DNA of 64,000 nucleotides from an uncultured Bacilli bacterium (lineage in GTDB: Bacteria; Bacillota_I; Bacilli_A; RF39; UBA660): positions 1 to 64,000 of the forward strand of contig CAKOPN010000001.1 of the NCBI GenBank assembly GCA_934100165.1. Reading direction: 5' to 3'. The notes beneath the pieces were generated by a model, which saw only the letters and a program-made list of their open reading frames with translations, was not told the origin of the DNA and searched no databases. The translations under genes and the position numbers were made by a program. Of this stretch, positions 1-7,892 are shown piece after piece. The first letter of the stretch is position 1, and every line of letters starts with the position of its first letter.

Positions 1-387
1 GAAAACAGAAAGACAATACATATACCATCACCATCTGAAGGTAAAGAAGTAGAAACATCATGCGTAGATAATGCTGGCAACGATTCAGGATCCATAAAAA
101 AGAAGTATTATGTAAAAACACATGGACCAGATCCAGTATGTGAATGGAATGACTGCTTAACAGGTTCTAACACTTGTCGTTATGGCTGTAGCACTTGCAC
201 TAAAAACTCATGTAAAAGTATAGGAGTGGTTGGTGGAAATCTTTGTACTAAAAAAGGTGGATTCATAGATGGCCCAAACGGTGAGTGTACAGTGTGTACA
301 AAAGTAAAAACAAATTGTAATTGTAGCGAATGTTATTATGGTAAAAATACGTGTGTAGGTGGACGTGAATCTTGTTGGCATTACTAG
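1..387 (+). CDS. C-terminal end of a Cys-rich secreted/surface protein (partial)
   Basis: The reading frame is open from the window edge to the TAG at 385-387, so only the last 128 residues are visible. The first part (ETSCVDNAGNDSG) looks like the closing strand of a bacterial Ig-like or adhesin-type domain. The remainder is strikingly Cys-rich, with about 15 Cys in 128 residues, spaced in short C-x2-5-C steps, as in extracellular disulfide-knotted repeats. No LPXTG or membrane anchor follows. A secreted membrane-anchored protein starts 9 bp downstream and may share the transcript. The family is not recognised; a secreted location is inferred from the composition. Confidence 0.6.
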   Translation, partial: ENRKTIHIPSPSEGKEVETSCVDNAGNDSGSIKKKYYVKTHGPDPVCEWNDCLTGSNTCRYGCSTCTKNSCKSIGVVGGNLCTKKGGFIDGPNGECTVCTKVKTNCNCSECYYGKNTCVGGRESCWHY

Positions 388-396
388 GAGTAACAT

Positions 397-1212
397 ATGA
401 AAAAGAAAATAGGAATATTTTTGGTTTTAATAGCAATAATTGTAATATCAGTAACAACATATAGTTATTTAGCAAATAAAGATAGTAAAAATACAATTAA
501 CCAAAACGATGAAGAAGAAATATCACTAAAGTCAGATGAACTAAAAGATTTGTTAAAATATATTCAAAATGATAAAATTTATAAATATGATAGTGATTAC
601 TTAATAAATATATATTATAGTGATCAAAAAACAAATATTGATGAAATGCCAAATCATAATAAAATTAACTTTGCAATTGCAATGCATTATTTAGACAGTA
701 ATACTGATATATGTCAATTAAAAAATGTAGAGTTAACAAGTGAAGAAGTAGCGTCATATATAAAAGAAGTATATGGAACAGATGTAATATATGGGGAAGT
801 TGAAGAGGGAAATCTGTTTAGCTTCAAGGATGGAAAATATACATTAAAACTAACAAGTTGTGATGAAGATGACAATTTGTTTGAAGATGATATTAAAACA
901 GTAGTTACTAAAGCAATTAAAAAGAATGAGGAAATAAAAGTATATCAAAAGATGGCTTATATATTCAAAAGAACTAGAATAAACGAAGATCAAAGTAAAA
1001 CAGAATACTATACGTTCCTAACTGGTTTCGATGTATCTGGAATACCAGTATACAGTGATGTACCTTTGGAAGATGTTGACTCAAAAGACATAACACTAGA
1101 TGATTTCAATACATATATATTTACCTTTAGAAAAGCTAGTGATGGAAAATACTACTTTTATTCAGTTGAACCATCGCCTTCCAATAAACCACAGAAGCTC
1201 TATGAAGAATAA
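397..1212 (+). CDS. hypothetical membrane-anchored extracytoplasmic protein
   Basis: 271 aa with a typical N-terminal signal anchor: three Lys, then a hydrophobic stretch at about residues 5-26 without a lipobox Cys. The remainder is hydrophilic and acidic, rich in Asp, Glu, Lys and Tyr, and should lie outside the membrane. No family is recognised. The start is supported by TAGGAG at 385-390, which overlaps the stop of the upstream Cys-rich gene, so the two are probably co-transcribed surface proteins. A hairpin lies downstream before yvcK. Confidence 0.65.
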   Translation: MKKKIGIFLVLIAIIVISVTTYSYLANKDSKNTINQNDEEEISLKSDELKDLLKYIQNDKIYKYDSDYLINIYYSDQKTNIDEMPNHNKINFAIAMHYLDSNTDICQLKNVELTSEEVASYIKEVYGTDVIYGEVEEGNLFSFKDGKYTLKLTSCDEDDNLFEDDIKTVVTKAIKKNEEIKVYQKMAYIFKRTRINEDQSKTEYYTFLTGFDVSGIPVYSDVPLEDVDSKDITLDDFNTYIFTFRKASDGKYYFYSVEPSPSNKPQKLYEE

Positions 1213-1249
1213 ATATAAGTGTAAACTAATATCTTTTAATATAATAACT

Positions 1250-1289
1250 AAATAAGACTATGCTATAATTATGTAGTATAGTTTTATTT
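1250..1289 (+). terminator. 12-bp inverted repeat with an extended -10 box in its loop
   Basis: Arms 1250-1261 and 1278-1289 pair over 12 bp with one G-U, and the right arm is U-rich (TTTTATTT), so it may terminate the preceding gene. The loop contains TGCTATAAT (1261-1269), a good extended -10 element for yvcK. The same bases may therefore serve as terminator of one unit and promoter of the next. No convincing -35 box is visible. Confidence 0.5.
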
Positions 1290-1308
1290 ACATAAAGAAA
1301 GGCACAAA

Positions 1309-2253
1309 ATGAAAAAGAAAGTTGTAGTTTTAGGTGGAGGAACAGGAATGAGTTCTCTGCTTTATGGATTAAAAGAATTCCCCATAGATATAACTGCGGT
1401 TGTATCTGTGTGTGATGATGGAAGAAGTACTGGAAGATTAAGAAAAGAATTTAATATTCCAGCTGTTGGAGATATAAGAAAAGTTTTGGTAGCATTGTCA
1501 GAAACAGATCCACTTGTAGAAAGACTTCTTAATTATAGATTTGAAACAACAAGTGATTTAAATGGACACACTGTAGGTAATCTTTTACTAACAGCAATGG
1601 GAAACATGACTGGAAACATGTCTGATGGCATTGAAGCAATTAGTAAAATATTGAATCTTCACGGGAAAATCCTACCACTAACAGAAGATAATGTTACTTT
1701 AGTTGCAAAAATGAAAGATGGAAGTATTGTAGAAGGTGAGCACAATATTACAGAATCAAACAAAAAAATAACGAAAGTTTATTATAAAGAAAAACCAGAA
1801 GTAAATCCTCTAGTATTAGAAGAAATTCAAAAAGCAGATTTAGTGATATTGAGTATGGGAAGTATATATACCAGCATAATTCCTAATCTATTGTGTAAAG
1901 AAATTGTCAAGTCGTTAGAGAAAATAGATACTCCAATAATGTATACTTGCAACATGATGACACAACCAGGAGAGACAGATAATTTAAAAGTAAGTGAACA
2001 TATTTCTATAATAAATAAGTATTTAGGCAAAAGAAAAATAGATGTAGTAGTAGCAAACGATGGAAAGATAGAAGAAGAAATAAGAAAGAAATATGAGTCA
2101 TTAGAACAAAAAGATCCTGTAATATTAGACAGAGAAAAATTAAAAAATATAGAGATTATTTCCAATAATTATGTTACAATAAAGGACAAATATTTAAGGC
2201 ACGACGAAATTTTATTATCACTAGATATATTTAAGTATTTAATAACGAAGTAG
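1309..2253 (+). CDS. yvcK: YvcK/CofD-like gluconeogenesis factor
   Basis: 314 aa, the usual family length. It opens with a Rossmann-type nucleotide-sugar binding loop (GGGTGMSSLL, about residues 9-18), followed by the family block VSVCDDGRSTGRLR and GDIRKVL. YvcK proteins bind UDP-sugars and are needed for growth on gluconeogenic carbon sources and for normal peptidoglycan synthesis and cell shape. In most Bacillota yvcK sits between rapZ and whiA; here neither is present and a GtrB-type glycosyltransferase follows 9 bp downstream. RBS is AAAGAAAGG. The assignment is secure; the context is unusual. Confidence 0.93.
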   Translation: MKKKVVVLGGGTGMSSLLYGLKEFPIDITAVVSVCDDGRSTGRLRKEFNIPAVGDIRKVLVALSETDPLVERLLNYRFETTSDLNGHTVGNLLLTAMGNMTGNMSDGIEAISKILNLHGKILPLTEDNVTLVAKMKDGSIVEGEHNITESNKKITKVYYKEKPEVNPLVLEEIQKADLVILSMGSIYTSIIPNLLCKEIVKSLEKIDTPIMYTCNMMTQPGETDNLKVSEHISIINKYLGKRKIDVVVANDGKIEEEIRKKYESLEQKDPVILDREKLKNIEIISNNYVTIKDKYLRHDEILLSLDIFKYLITK

Positions 2254-2262
2254 GTGTAGTAT

Positions 2263-3195
2263 ATGAAGTTATCTTTTGTGATCCCTTGTTACAATGAAGA
2301 ATCTAATGTAAATTTAATACATGATGAAATAGCAAAGATTTTCCTACCTCTTTACAAGTATGAAATAATATTTGTAAATGATGGAAGTAGCGACAATACT
2401 TTAAAAAGCTTGAAAGAAATCTTGAAAAATAGTAAAACTAAGATAAAAGTAATAAATTTTTCTAGGAACTTTGGAAAAGAAGCTGCTATATATGCAGGAT
2501 TAAAAGAAGCAAAAGGGGATTATATTTCTTTAATTGATGCAGATATGCAGCAAGATCCTAAATATGTTATGGAAATGGTATCATTTCTTGATAAAAACGA
2601 AGAATATGATTCAGTAGCAATGTATCAAGATAAAAGAAAAGAAGGAAAAGTTTTAACATTCTTTAAAAAAAGTTTTTACAAGTTAATAAACAAGATATCA
2701 GATACTAAGTTTCAATCTAATGCTAGTGATTTTAGAACATTTAGAAAGTGTGTTATTAAATCAGTGTTAGAATTAAAAGAATATTATAGATTTTCAAAAG
2801 GAATATTTTCTTGGGTAGGATATAATACTTATTATATGCCATACACAGTTAAAGAAAGAGCAACAGGTACTACAAAGTGGTCATTTAAAAAATTATTTAA
2901 ATATGCTTTAGATGGTATTATTTCTTTTACAACAGCGCCTTTAAAAATGGCAACATATATAGGACTTATGTCTTCTTTTGCATCAATCGTTTACTTAGTA
3001 TTTGTAATAATTCAAAAATTAGCATGGGGTATTGATATACCTGGATATGCAACAATTATTACACTAATACTATTCTTAGGAGGAATGCAGCTTTTCTCTC
3101 TTGGAATAATTGGTGAGTATATTGGTAGAAACTACATAGAAACAAAAAATAGACCTATATATATAGCAAAAGAAATACTAGAAAACAAGGAGTAA
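2263..3195 (+). CDS. GtrB-like polyprenyl-phosphate glycosyltransferase (GT2)
   Basis: 310 aa. The N-terminal GT-A domain carries the GT2 landmarks FVNDGSSDNT (about residue 36) and the metal-binding DADMQQD (about residue 92). The C-terminal 80 residues form two hydrophobic helices, the layout of DPM1/GtrB/ArnC enzymes that load a sugar onto undecaprenyl phosphate at the inner face of the membrane. A GtrA-type membrane protein begins 3 bp after its stop, the classic partner proposed to flip the lipid-linked sugar. The sugar and acceptor cannot be read from sequence. Confidence 0.88.
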   Translation: MKLSFVIPCYNEESNVNLIHDEIAKIFLPLYKYEIIFVNDGSSDNTLKSLKEILKNSKTKIKVINFSRNFGKEAAIYAGLKEAKGDYISLIDADMQQDPKYVMEMVSFLDKNEEYDSVAMYQDKRKEGKVLTFFKKSFYKLINKISDTKFQSNASDFRTFRKCVIKSVLELKEYYRFSKGIFSWVGYNTYYMPYTVKERATGTTKWSFKKLFKYALDGIISFTTAPLKMATYIGLMSSFASIVYLVFVIIQKLAWGIDIPGYATIITLILFLGGMQLFSLGIIGEYIGRNYIETKNRPIYIAKEILENKE

Positions 3196-3197
3196 TT

Positions 3198-3635
3198 ATG
3201 ATAGCAGGAATACTTTTAATAATCTTTGGATTAAAAATATATGATAATCTAGACAGCAAAATAAAAGAAATATTAAAATATTTAATCGTTGGAGGTTTAA
3301 CAACAGTAGTTAGTATAGTTAGTTATTATATAGTTAGACTTTTTATTGAAAACTATTTAGTATGTACAGTAATATCATGGATATTTGCAGTAGCTTTCGC
3401 TTATATTACAAATAGAGTATTTGTTTTCAATAGCAAACGAGAAAATATATTTAAAGAATGTACAGAATTCGTTTTTTCAAGAATATTATCTTTAGTAGCA
3501 GAGGTTGCAGTAATGTACCTGTTAGTAGATTTCTTAAACATCTCTGACAAGATTTCAAAGATTATTGTACAAGTAATCATAGTAATACTTAATTACATAT
3601 TTAGTAAGTTATTTGTATTTAAGGAAAATAAATAA
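3198..3635 (+). CDS. GtrA-family membrane protein
   Basis: 145 aa with four predicted transmembrane helices and the GtrA pattern FLIVGGLTTVVS-like near the start (here YLIVGGLTTVVSIVSYY) and TNRVFVF in the middle. GtrA/DPMS2-like proteins are thought to translocate polyprenyl-phosphate sugars made by the adjacent GtrB-like enzyme. Three bases separate it from that gene, so translational coupling is likely. The first about 20 residues add an extra hydrophobic segment; an internal start is possible, but ATG 3198 follows AAGGAG directly. Confidence 0.85.
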   Translation: MIAGILLIIFGLKIYDNLDSKIKEILKYLIVGGLTTVVSIVSYYIVRLFIENYLVCTVISWIFAVAFAYITNRVFVFNSKRENIFKECTEFVFSRILSLVAEVAVMYLLVDFLNISDKISKIIVQVIIVILNYIFSKLFVFKENK

Positions 3636-3644
3636 ATTTTAAGT

Positions 3645-3686
3645 ACACCTACCTAAAGTGATGCATATCATTTATTAGGTAGGTGT
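3645..3686 (+). promoter_or_regulatory. 12-bp perfect hairpin sequestering the ylbD ribosome binding site
   Basis: Arms 3645-3656 and 3675-3686 are perfectly complementary over 12 bp, with a smaller TGAT/ATCA stem inside the loop. The right arm contains AGGTAGGTG, the only Shine-Dalgarno for the ATG at 3693. It is followed by TTATTTTAT, so it could also act as a weak terminator for gtrA. Either way it gates expression of the ylbD-ylbE pair. Confidence 0.6.
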
Positions 3687-3692
3687 TATTTT

Positions 3693-4019
3693 ATGTCAAA
3701 AGAAAGATTTATTGGTTTTGTAAAAAATAATCCAGCATTAGTAGATTATGTCAAGAAGAATAATACTTCATGGCAAAGCTTGTATGAAGTATATGCCTTA
3801 TATGGAGAAAATGAAGAAGTATGGAGTAAGTACTTAAATAGTAAAGAAAATTCTGTAAATGAACTAGTAGGTATGATTAAAAATATAAATTTAGAATCTG
3901 TAAGAAAAGTTGTTGATGGGCTTCAAAGAACAATTTCTCTAGTGCAAGACATTTCAGGCAAAGGTGAAACAATAGAACCATATGAAAAAAGGCAAAAATA
4001 TGAGGATCTAGATGATTAA
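3693..4019 (+). CDS. ylbD: YlbD-like putative spore coat protein
   Basis: 108 aa. The N-terminal 45 residues fit the YlbD coat family: F-x2-FVKNNPALVDYVKK, then TSWQSLYEVYALYGENEEVW, which matches the family pattern FV-hydrophobic-P-L, W-Q-hydrophobic-Y-E and LGEDDP-x-W. YlbD is assigned to the spore coat of Bacillus. The next gene is ylbE, in the same order as in Bacillus, which strengthens the call. Translation probably depends on opening the upstream hairpin that hides its SD. Confidence 0.75.
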   Translation: MSKERFIGFVKNNPALVDYVKKNNTSWQSLYEVYALYGENEEVWSKYLNSKENSVNELVGMIKNINLESVRKVVDGLQRTISLVQDISGKGETIEPYEKRQKYEDLDD

Positions 4020-4233
4020 CAGTGCAATTATGAGTATTAAGAATAATCCAATGCTATATATGTATCTAAAATATCATTCCTATTGGTATAAAGAACTTTT
4101 GAGAAATCCTAGCGCAATAAGGGAAATGATAGAAGAGATGAAAAAAGAATATAAAATGACAACTAAGGATAGATTAGAAAACTTAACAGAAAGAATAAAC
4201 TTAGTAAATAATATGTTAGAAATATTTGGTTAA
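4012..4233 (+). CDS. ylbE: YlbE-like protein
   Basis: 73 aa. The pattern SIKNNPMLYMYLKYHSYWY followed by LLRNPSAI matches YlbE (repeat-like I-x2-N-x3-hydrophobic, H-x-W-Y-x2-L-x-RNP). Function is unknown; in Bacillus the gene lies next to ylbD. The ATG overlaps the last 8 bases of ylbD, so translation is coupled and both depend on the same leader hairpin. In Bacillus ylbF follows; here a U32-family gene intervenes before ylbF and rsmD. Confidence 0.75.
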   Translation: MINSAIMSIKNNPMLYMYLKYHSYWYKELLRNPSAIREMIEEMKKEYKMTTKDRLENLTERINLVNNMLEIFG

Positions 4234-4281
4234 TATAGTCTTTTTTTCAATTATAGTGTATAATTCATCTAGGTGATTTTT

Positions 4282-6531
4282 GTGAAAAAAGTAGAATTAT
4301 TAAGTCCAGCTGGTAACATGGAATGTTTAATATCAGCGGTTCAAAATGGTGCAGATGCAGTTTATCTAGGCGGAAAGAAGTTTGGAGCTAGAGCATTTGC
4401 AAACAATTTTGATGGTGAAGAGATGATTAAGGCAATTAAATATTGTCATCTTTATGGTGTAAAAATTTATGTTACGGTTAACACACTAGTATATGATAGT
4501 GAAATGAAAGAGGCTTTGGAATATGTTTCTTTCTTGCATAAAAACGGTGTTGATGCTCTTATTGTGCAAGATATTGGACTTATAAGAAGAATAAGACAAA
4601 TTTATCCTAATTTGGAACTTCATGCATCAACTCAGTGTCACAATCATAGCAAAGATAGTGTTTTGGAAATGAAAAAGTTAGGGGTAAAAAGAGTAGTGCT
4701 TGCAAGGGAATTGTCATTAGAAGAAATTAAAAATATAGATGTTGATATAGAAAAAGAAGTTTTTGTTCACGGTGCTTTATGTGTATCTTATTCAGGTTGT
4801 TGTCTTTTTAGTAGCATGAATGGTGGAAGAAGTGGTAATAGAGGTGAATGTACCGGTTGTTGTCGTCTCCCATATAAACTAATTAAAAATGGCAAAGAAT
4901 TAAAGACTAATGGTGATTATTTACTATCTACTAGATCATTATGCACTATAACTAGAATTAAAGAGTTAATAGAAAGTGGTATAACATCTTTTAAAATAGA
5001 AGGAAGAATGAAAAGTCCAGAATACACAGGATATATAACTAGAATTTATAAAGAAAAAATAGACGATTATTATAACAAGAAAAATATAAGCGTATCATCT
5101 GAAGAAATTGATAACATTAAGAAATTATATAACAGAAAATTAACGCTTGGATATCTTTTTGGTGAACACGGGAAAGCTTTAATGAACATAGAAACATCAA
5201 ACCACATTGGGCTTGAAATTGGTAAAGTTATATACGTTGATTCAAAGATCATTAAGATAAAACTTGATCAAGATTTATATCAAGAAGATGGTATAAGATT
5301 TGGTAACGATAAAGGTATGATTGTAAATAAACTTTATGATCAAAAGATGAGATTAGTAAATAAAATTGAAAAAGGAAACATAGCAGTATTAGATAATAAA
5401 ATAGGACTAGATAAAAAAGAAATTGTTAGAAAAACACAAGATATACTTTTAACAAGAAGTTTAAAGAATTTACCAGTAAGAAAAGTAAAAGTCAAAATGA
5501 ACTTAACTGCTAAAATAGGAAAAGCTTTAACTCTTGAAGTAAATGATGGCAAAAACAAAGTAATAAAATATGGAAATATAGTAGAAAAAGCTCAAAATAG
5601 TCCTACTACAGATGAAAAAATTAAAATACAAGTAGAGAAACTAGGAAATACTCCTTTCACTTGTGAGAGTCCAGAATTACAAACTGATGAGAATATTTTT
5701 ATAGGTATTAAAGATTTAAACGATCTAAGAAGAACATGTATAGATGATTTGATAGCTATAAGAGAAAATTACCTTCCAAGCAAATATTTAGAAAAAAAAG
5801 AACATATAGACAAGGAAGATAAAAACAATTATAAAAATGGATCACTAAGTATAAATTTCCTTGTAACAAATGAAGAACAATTGAAAACAGTACTCAAAGA
5901 AAATGTTGGAAATATATATGTAGAAGATTACAATTTATATTTAAAATATATGACAAGAGAAAATGTATATTACAAGTTAAATAGACTTGATGATGGTAAG
6001 AAAAATTATGATAATAAAAATCTTTTAATAACTGAATTAGGGGCACTAAAATATACTAAAAATAATAATGTAATATCTGATTATTTCTTAAATGTTACAA
6101 ATACAAGTACTCTAGAATATCTATTAGAAAACGGTGTAAATAAAGTAACTATTTCACCGGAAAAGATGTTAGAAAATATAGAAGCATACAAAAAATATAA
6201 AGACAGCGTTGAAGTTTATATATATGGAAGAGTAGAGCTTATGGTTATGAAGTATTGCCCATTAAATATGCTTATAAATGACGATGATAAAAAATGTTCT
6301 TTATGTCTAAGTAAGGACAAATATAGTTTAAAAGATGCAAAGGGTAATTTTTATCCAATTAAATCATATCCACACTTAACTCATATTCTTCACTATAAAC
6401 CAATAAATTTAACAGAAGAAATTAGAACTTTAAAAATGTTTAATATTAGTAATTTTAGAGTAGAACTTTATGATGAACAAGAAAAAGAAATTATAAGTAT
6501 AATAAAGGAAATAAAAAGAAATTATGAATAG
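4282..6531 (+). CDS. peptidase U32-family RNA hydroxylase-type protein (two-domain)
   Basis: 749 aa from GTG 4282, which lies 4 nt after the AGGTGAT SD (4271-4277); a GTG at 4273 falls inside that SD and is rejected. The N-terminal half is a U32 domain: LLSPAGN, AVYLGGKKFGARAFA, and the signature GRSGNRGECTGCCRLPYK with conserved Cys at about 190-200. The C-terminal half has the extended U32 module with KYCPL...CSLC. The U32 proteins TrhP and RlhA hydroxylate tRNA U34 or 23S rRNA using prephenate and an Fe-S cluster, so RNA hydroxylation is more likely than proteolysis. ylbF starts 8 bp before its stop. Confidence 0.88.
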   Translation: MKKVELLSPAGNMECLISAVQNGADAVYLGGKKFGARAFANNFDGEEMIKAIKYCHLYGVKIYVTVNTLVYDSEMKEALEYVSFLHKNGVDALIVQDIGLIRRIRQIYPNLELHASTQCHNHSKDSVLEMKKLGVKRVVLARELSLEEIKNIDVDIEKEVFVHGALCVSYSGCCLFSSMNGGRSGNRGECTGCCRLPYKLIKNGKELKTNGDYLLSTRSLCTITRIKELIESGITSFKIEGRMKSPEYTGYITRIYKEKIDDYYNKKNISVSSEEIDNIKKLYNRKLTLGYLFGEHGKALMNIETSNHIGLEIGKVIYVDSKIIKIKLDQDLYQEDGIRFGNDKGMIVNKLYDQKMRLVNKIEKGNIAVLDNKIGLDKKEIVRKTQDILLTRSLKNLPVRKVKVKMNLTAKIGKALTLEVNDGKNKVIKYGNIVEKAQNSPTTDEKIKIQVEKLGNTPFTCESPELQTDENIFIGIKDLNDLRRTCIDDLIAIRENYLPSKYLEKKEHIDKEDKNNYKNGSLSINFLVTNEEQLKTVLKENVGNIYVEDYNLYLKYMTRENVYYKLNRLDDGKKNYDNKNLLITELGALKYTKNNNVISDYFLNVTNTSTLEYLLENGVNKVTISPEKMLENIEAYKKYKDSVEVYIYGRVELMVMKYCPLNMLINDDDKKCSLCLSKDKYSLKDAKGNFYPIKSYPHLTHILHYKPINLTEEIRTLKMFNISNFRVELYDEQEKEIISIIKEIKRNYE

Positions 6532-6826
6532 TGAGATCATAGATAAATTAGATGAAATAATATCATTATTAGAAAGTAATAAGGACATAAAAAGATTTGT
6601 CAAACTTAAAGACATATTATTAAAAGATGATGAAATGTTAAAAAAAATAGAGAAAGTTCAAACTTCAGATTACTCAAATGAATATATAGAAGTAAAAAGG
6701 GAAATATTGGAAAGTGAAACTTTAAAAGAATATAAAGAGTTAGAAAGAGAGATTTATTTTTTAGTGCAAGAAATAAACAAAAGATTAAATAGTTTAACTA
6801 AGGAGAAAAAGTGTGAAAATCATTAG
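6524..6826 (+). CDS. ylbF: YlbF/YmcA-family protein (Com_YlbF)
   Basis: 100 aa, almost entirely alpha-helical, with the family pattern LKDILLKDDEMLKKIEKVQ ... EYKELEREIYFLVQEIN. In Bacillus YlbF (RicF) works with YmcA and YaaT in the Ric complex, which promotes RNase Y-dependent mRNA maturation, sporulation, competence and biofilm formation. It overlaps the U32 gene by 8 bp and rsmD by 14 bp, so the three are translationally linked. The order ylbF-rsmD is as in Bacillus but ylbG is absent. YmcA is a homologous alternative; synteny favours ylbF. Confidence 0.72.
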   Translation: MNSEIIDKLDEIISLLESNKDIKRFVKLKDILLKDDEMLKKIEKVQTSDYSNEYIEVKREILESETLKEYKELEREIYFLVQEINKRLNSLTKEKKCENH

Positions 6827-7352
6827 TGGAAGTTTAAAAGGTAGAATAATAAAAGGTTATGATATAGAAGGAACTAGACCTACTATGGATAGAGTCAAAG
6901 AGTCACTTTTTGGTATGATACAAACTTATATCAGTGACAAAGTAGTACTAGATCTATTTGCAGGTACAGGAAACTTAGGCTTTGAAGCAATCAGTAATGG
7001 TGCTAAGTTATGTATTTTTAATGATAAAAACAAGAAGTGTACAAGCCTGATAAAAGAAAATATCAATATTTTTGGCATTGAATCAAAAGCAGTTGTACTG
7101 AATCTAGATTATAAGAAAGCTTTAGAGTATATTAAAGAAAATAACATTAAGCTAGATTTAGTATTTCTAGATCCACCATATAAAGATAGAAGTTTAAATG
7201 ACGTTATTACATACATTCATGATAATTTTTTGTTAAACAAAAATGGCATAATTGTTTGCGAAGTAGATAATTTGTATCTTGATGTTAGTCATTATGAAGT
7301 AATAAAAGAAAGAAAATATAATGATAAATATATAATTATTTACAGAAACTAA
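6813..7352 (+). CDS. rsmD: 16S rRNA (guanine966-N2)-methyltransferase RsmD
   Basis: 179 aa, starting at GTG with AAGGAGAAAAA upstream. It shows the RsmD N-terminus (IISGSLKGR, TRPTMDRVKESLFG), the SAM-binding motif VLDLFAGTGNLGFEA and the catalytic DPPY motif (about residues 121-124) of N6/N2 methyltransferases. It modifies m2G966 in 16S rRNA during small-subunit assembly. In most Bacillota coaD follows; here coaD is missing and sirA comes next after a promoter region. Confidence 0.93.
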   Translation: MKIISGSLKGRIIKGYDIEGTRPTMDRVKESLFGMIQTYISDKVVLDLFAGTGNLGFEAISNGAKLCIFNDKNKKCTSLIKENINIFGIESKAVVLNLDYKKALEYIKENNIKLDLVFLDPPYKDRSLNDVITYIHDNFLLNKNGIIVCEVDNLYLDVSHYEVIKERKYNDKYIIIYRN

Positions 7353-7373
7353 TTAAGTAAGTTTATATTAAAA

Positions 7374-7407
7374 TTCGACAAAATCTTACTTCTAAATTTC
7401 ATATACT
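7374..7407 (+). promoter_or_regulatory. sirA promoter with a perfect Spo0A (0A) box
   Basis: TTCGACAAA at 7374-7382 is the exact reverse complement of the 0A box TTTGTCGAA. A TATACT -10 box lies at 7402-7407, which puts the 0A box over the -35 position, the arrangement of Spo0A-activated sigma-A promoters in Bacillus. No other -35 hexamer is evident. It precedes the SirA-like gene, whose Bacillus homologue is induced by Spo0A-P. Confidence 0.65.
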
Positions 7408-7424
7408 TATTTTGGTGATGAATT

Positions 7425-7850
7425 TTGAGAATATATTTTGCTTTTAACATAAAAAATGAATTTTATGAACTATATAAAGATACTCCAAGCGTTCTCTATA
7501 ATTTTTTAAATCAGTTATATCATTTTAAAAGAAGTGATCTTGATTATGGTAGCAATTTATTTAAACAGATAGCACTTCTTTTTGATAAAGGTGAGCTTGA
7601 TAAGAAGTTATTTATAAAACTTCATAATAAAATGAAATATTCCAAAAAAGGTGATGATCACATTATAAATAATCTTTATAGAGATGAAGTAAGTATTATG
7701 AAAATAAAGAAAAGCTATATAGTTATAAATTCAAATAGAAATTCCACTGAATTTTTTGAGTTTTTAAAAGAGATAGGTGGGCACATATTCATCTGCGACT
7801 TTAATAATCATGATTATTTTTATGCAAGTGAAGTAAAAATGCTTGTATAA
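7425..7850 (+). CDS. sirA: SirA-like sporulation inhibitor of replication
   Basis: 141 aa from TTG 7425, behind GGTGAT (7415-7420). Overall pattern and length match SirA (YneE): an opening IYFAFNIKNEF-x-ELY, a central charged region, and a C-terminus FICDFNNHDYFYASEVKMLV that aligns with the family's FLAMDFN-x3-YGWLNPV-type ending. In Bacillus SirA binds DnaA domain I and blocks initiation when sporulation starts. The next gene is yneF, as in Bacillus, and a perfect 0A box sits at the promoter; together these raise confidence above what the sequence alone gives. Confidence 0.72.
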   Translation: MRIYFAFNIKNEFYELYKDTPSVLYNFLNQLYHFKRSDLDYGSNLFKQIALLFDKGELDKKLFIKLHNKMKYSKKGDDHIINNLYRDEVSIMKIKKSYIVINSNRNSTEFFEFLKEIGGHIFICDFNNHDYFYASEVKMLV

Positions 7851-7892
7851 TTTTTTTCTTTTTAGTATACTTTTTACAGGAGATGATTATAT

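Noticed and set aside
208..496. Open frames on the - strand under the Cys-rich gene and the secreted protein gene
   Set aside because: They are shadows of the + strand codon pattern (low GC, ACA/TGT alternation), with no SD and no recognisable protein features.
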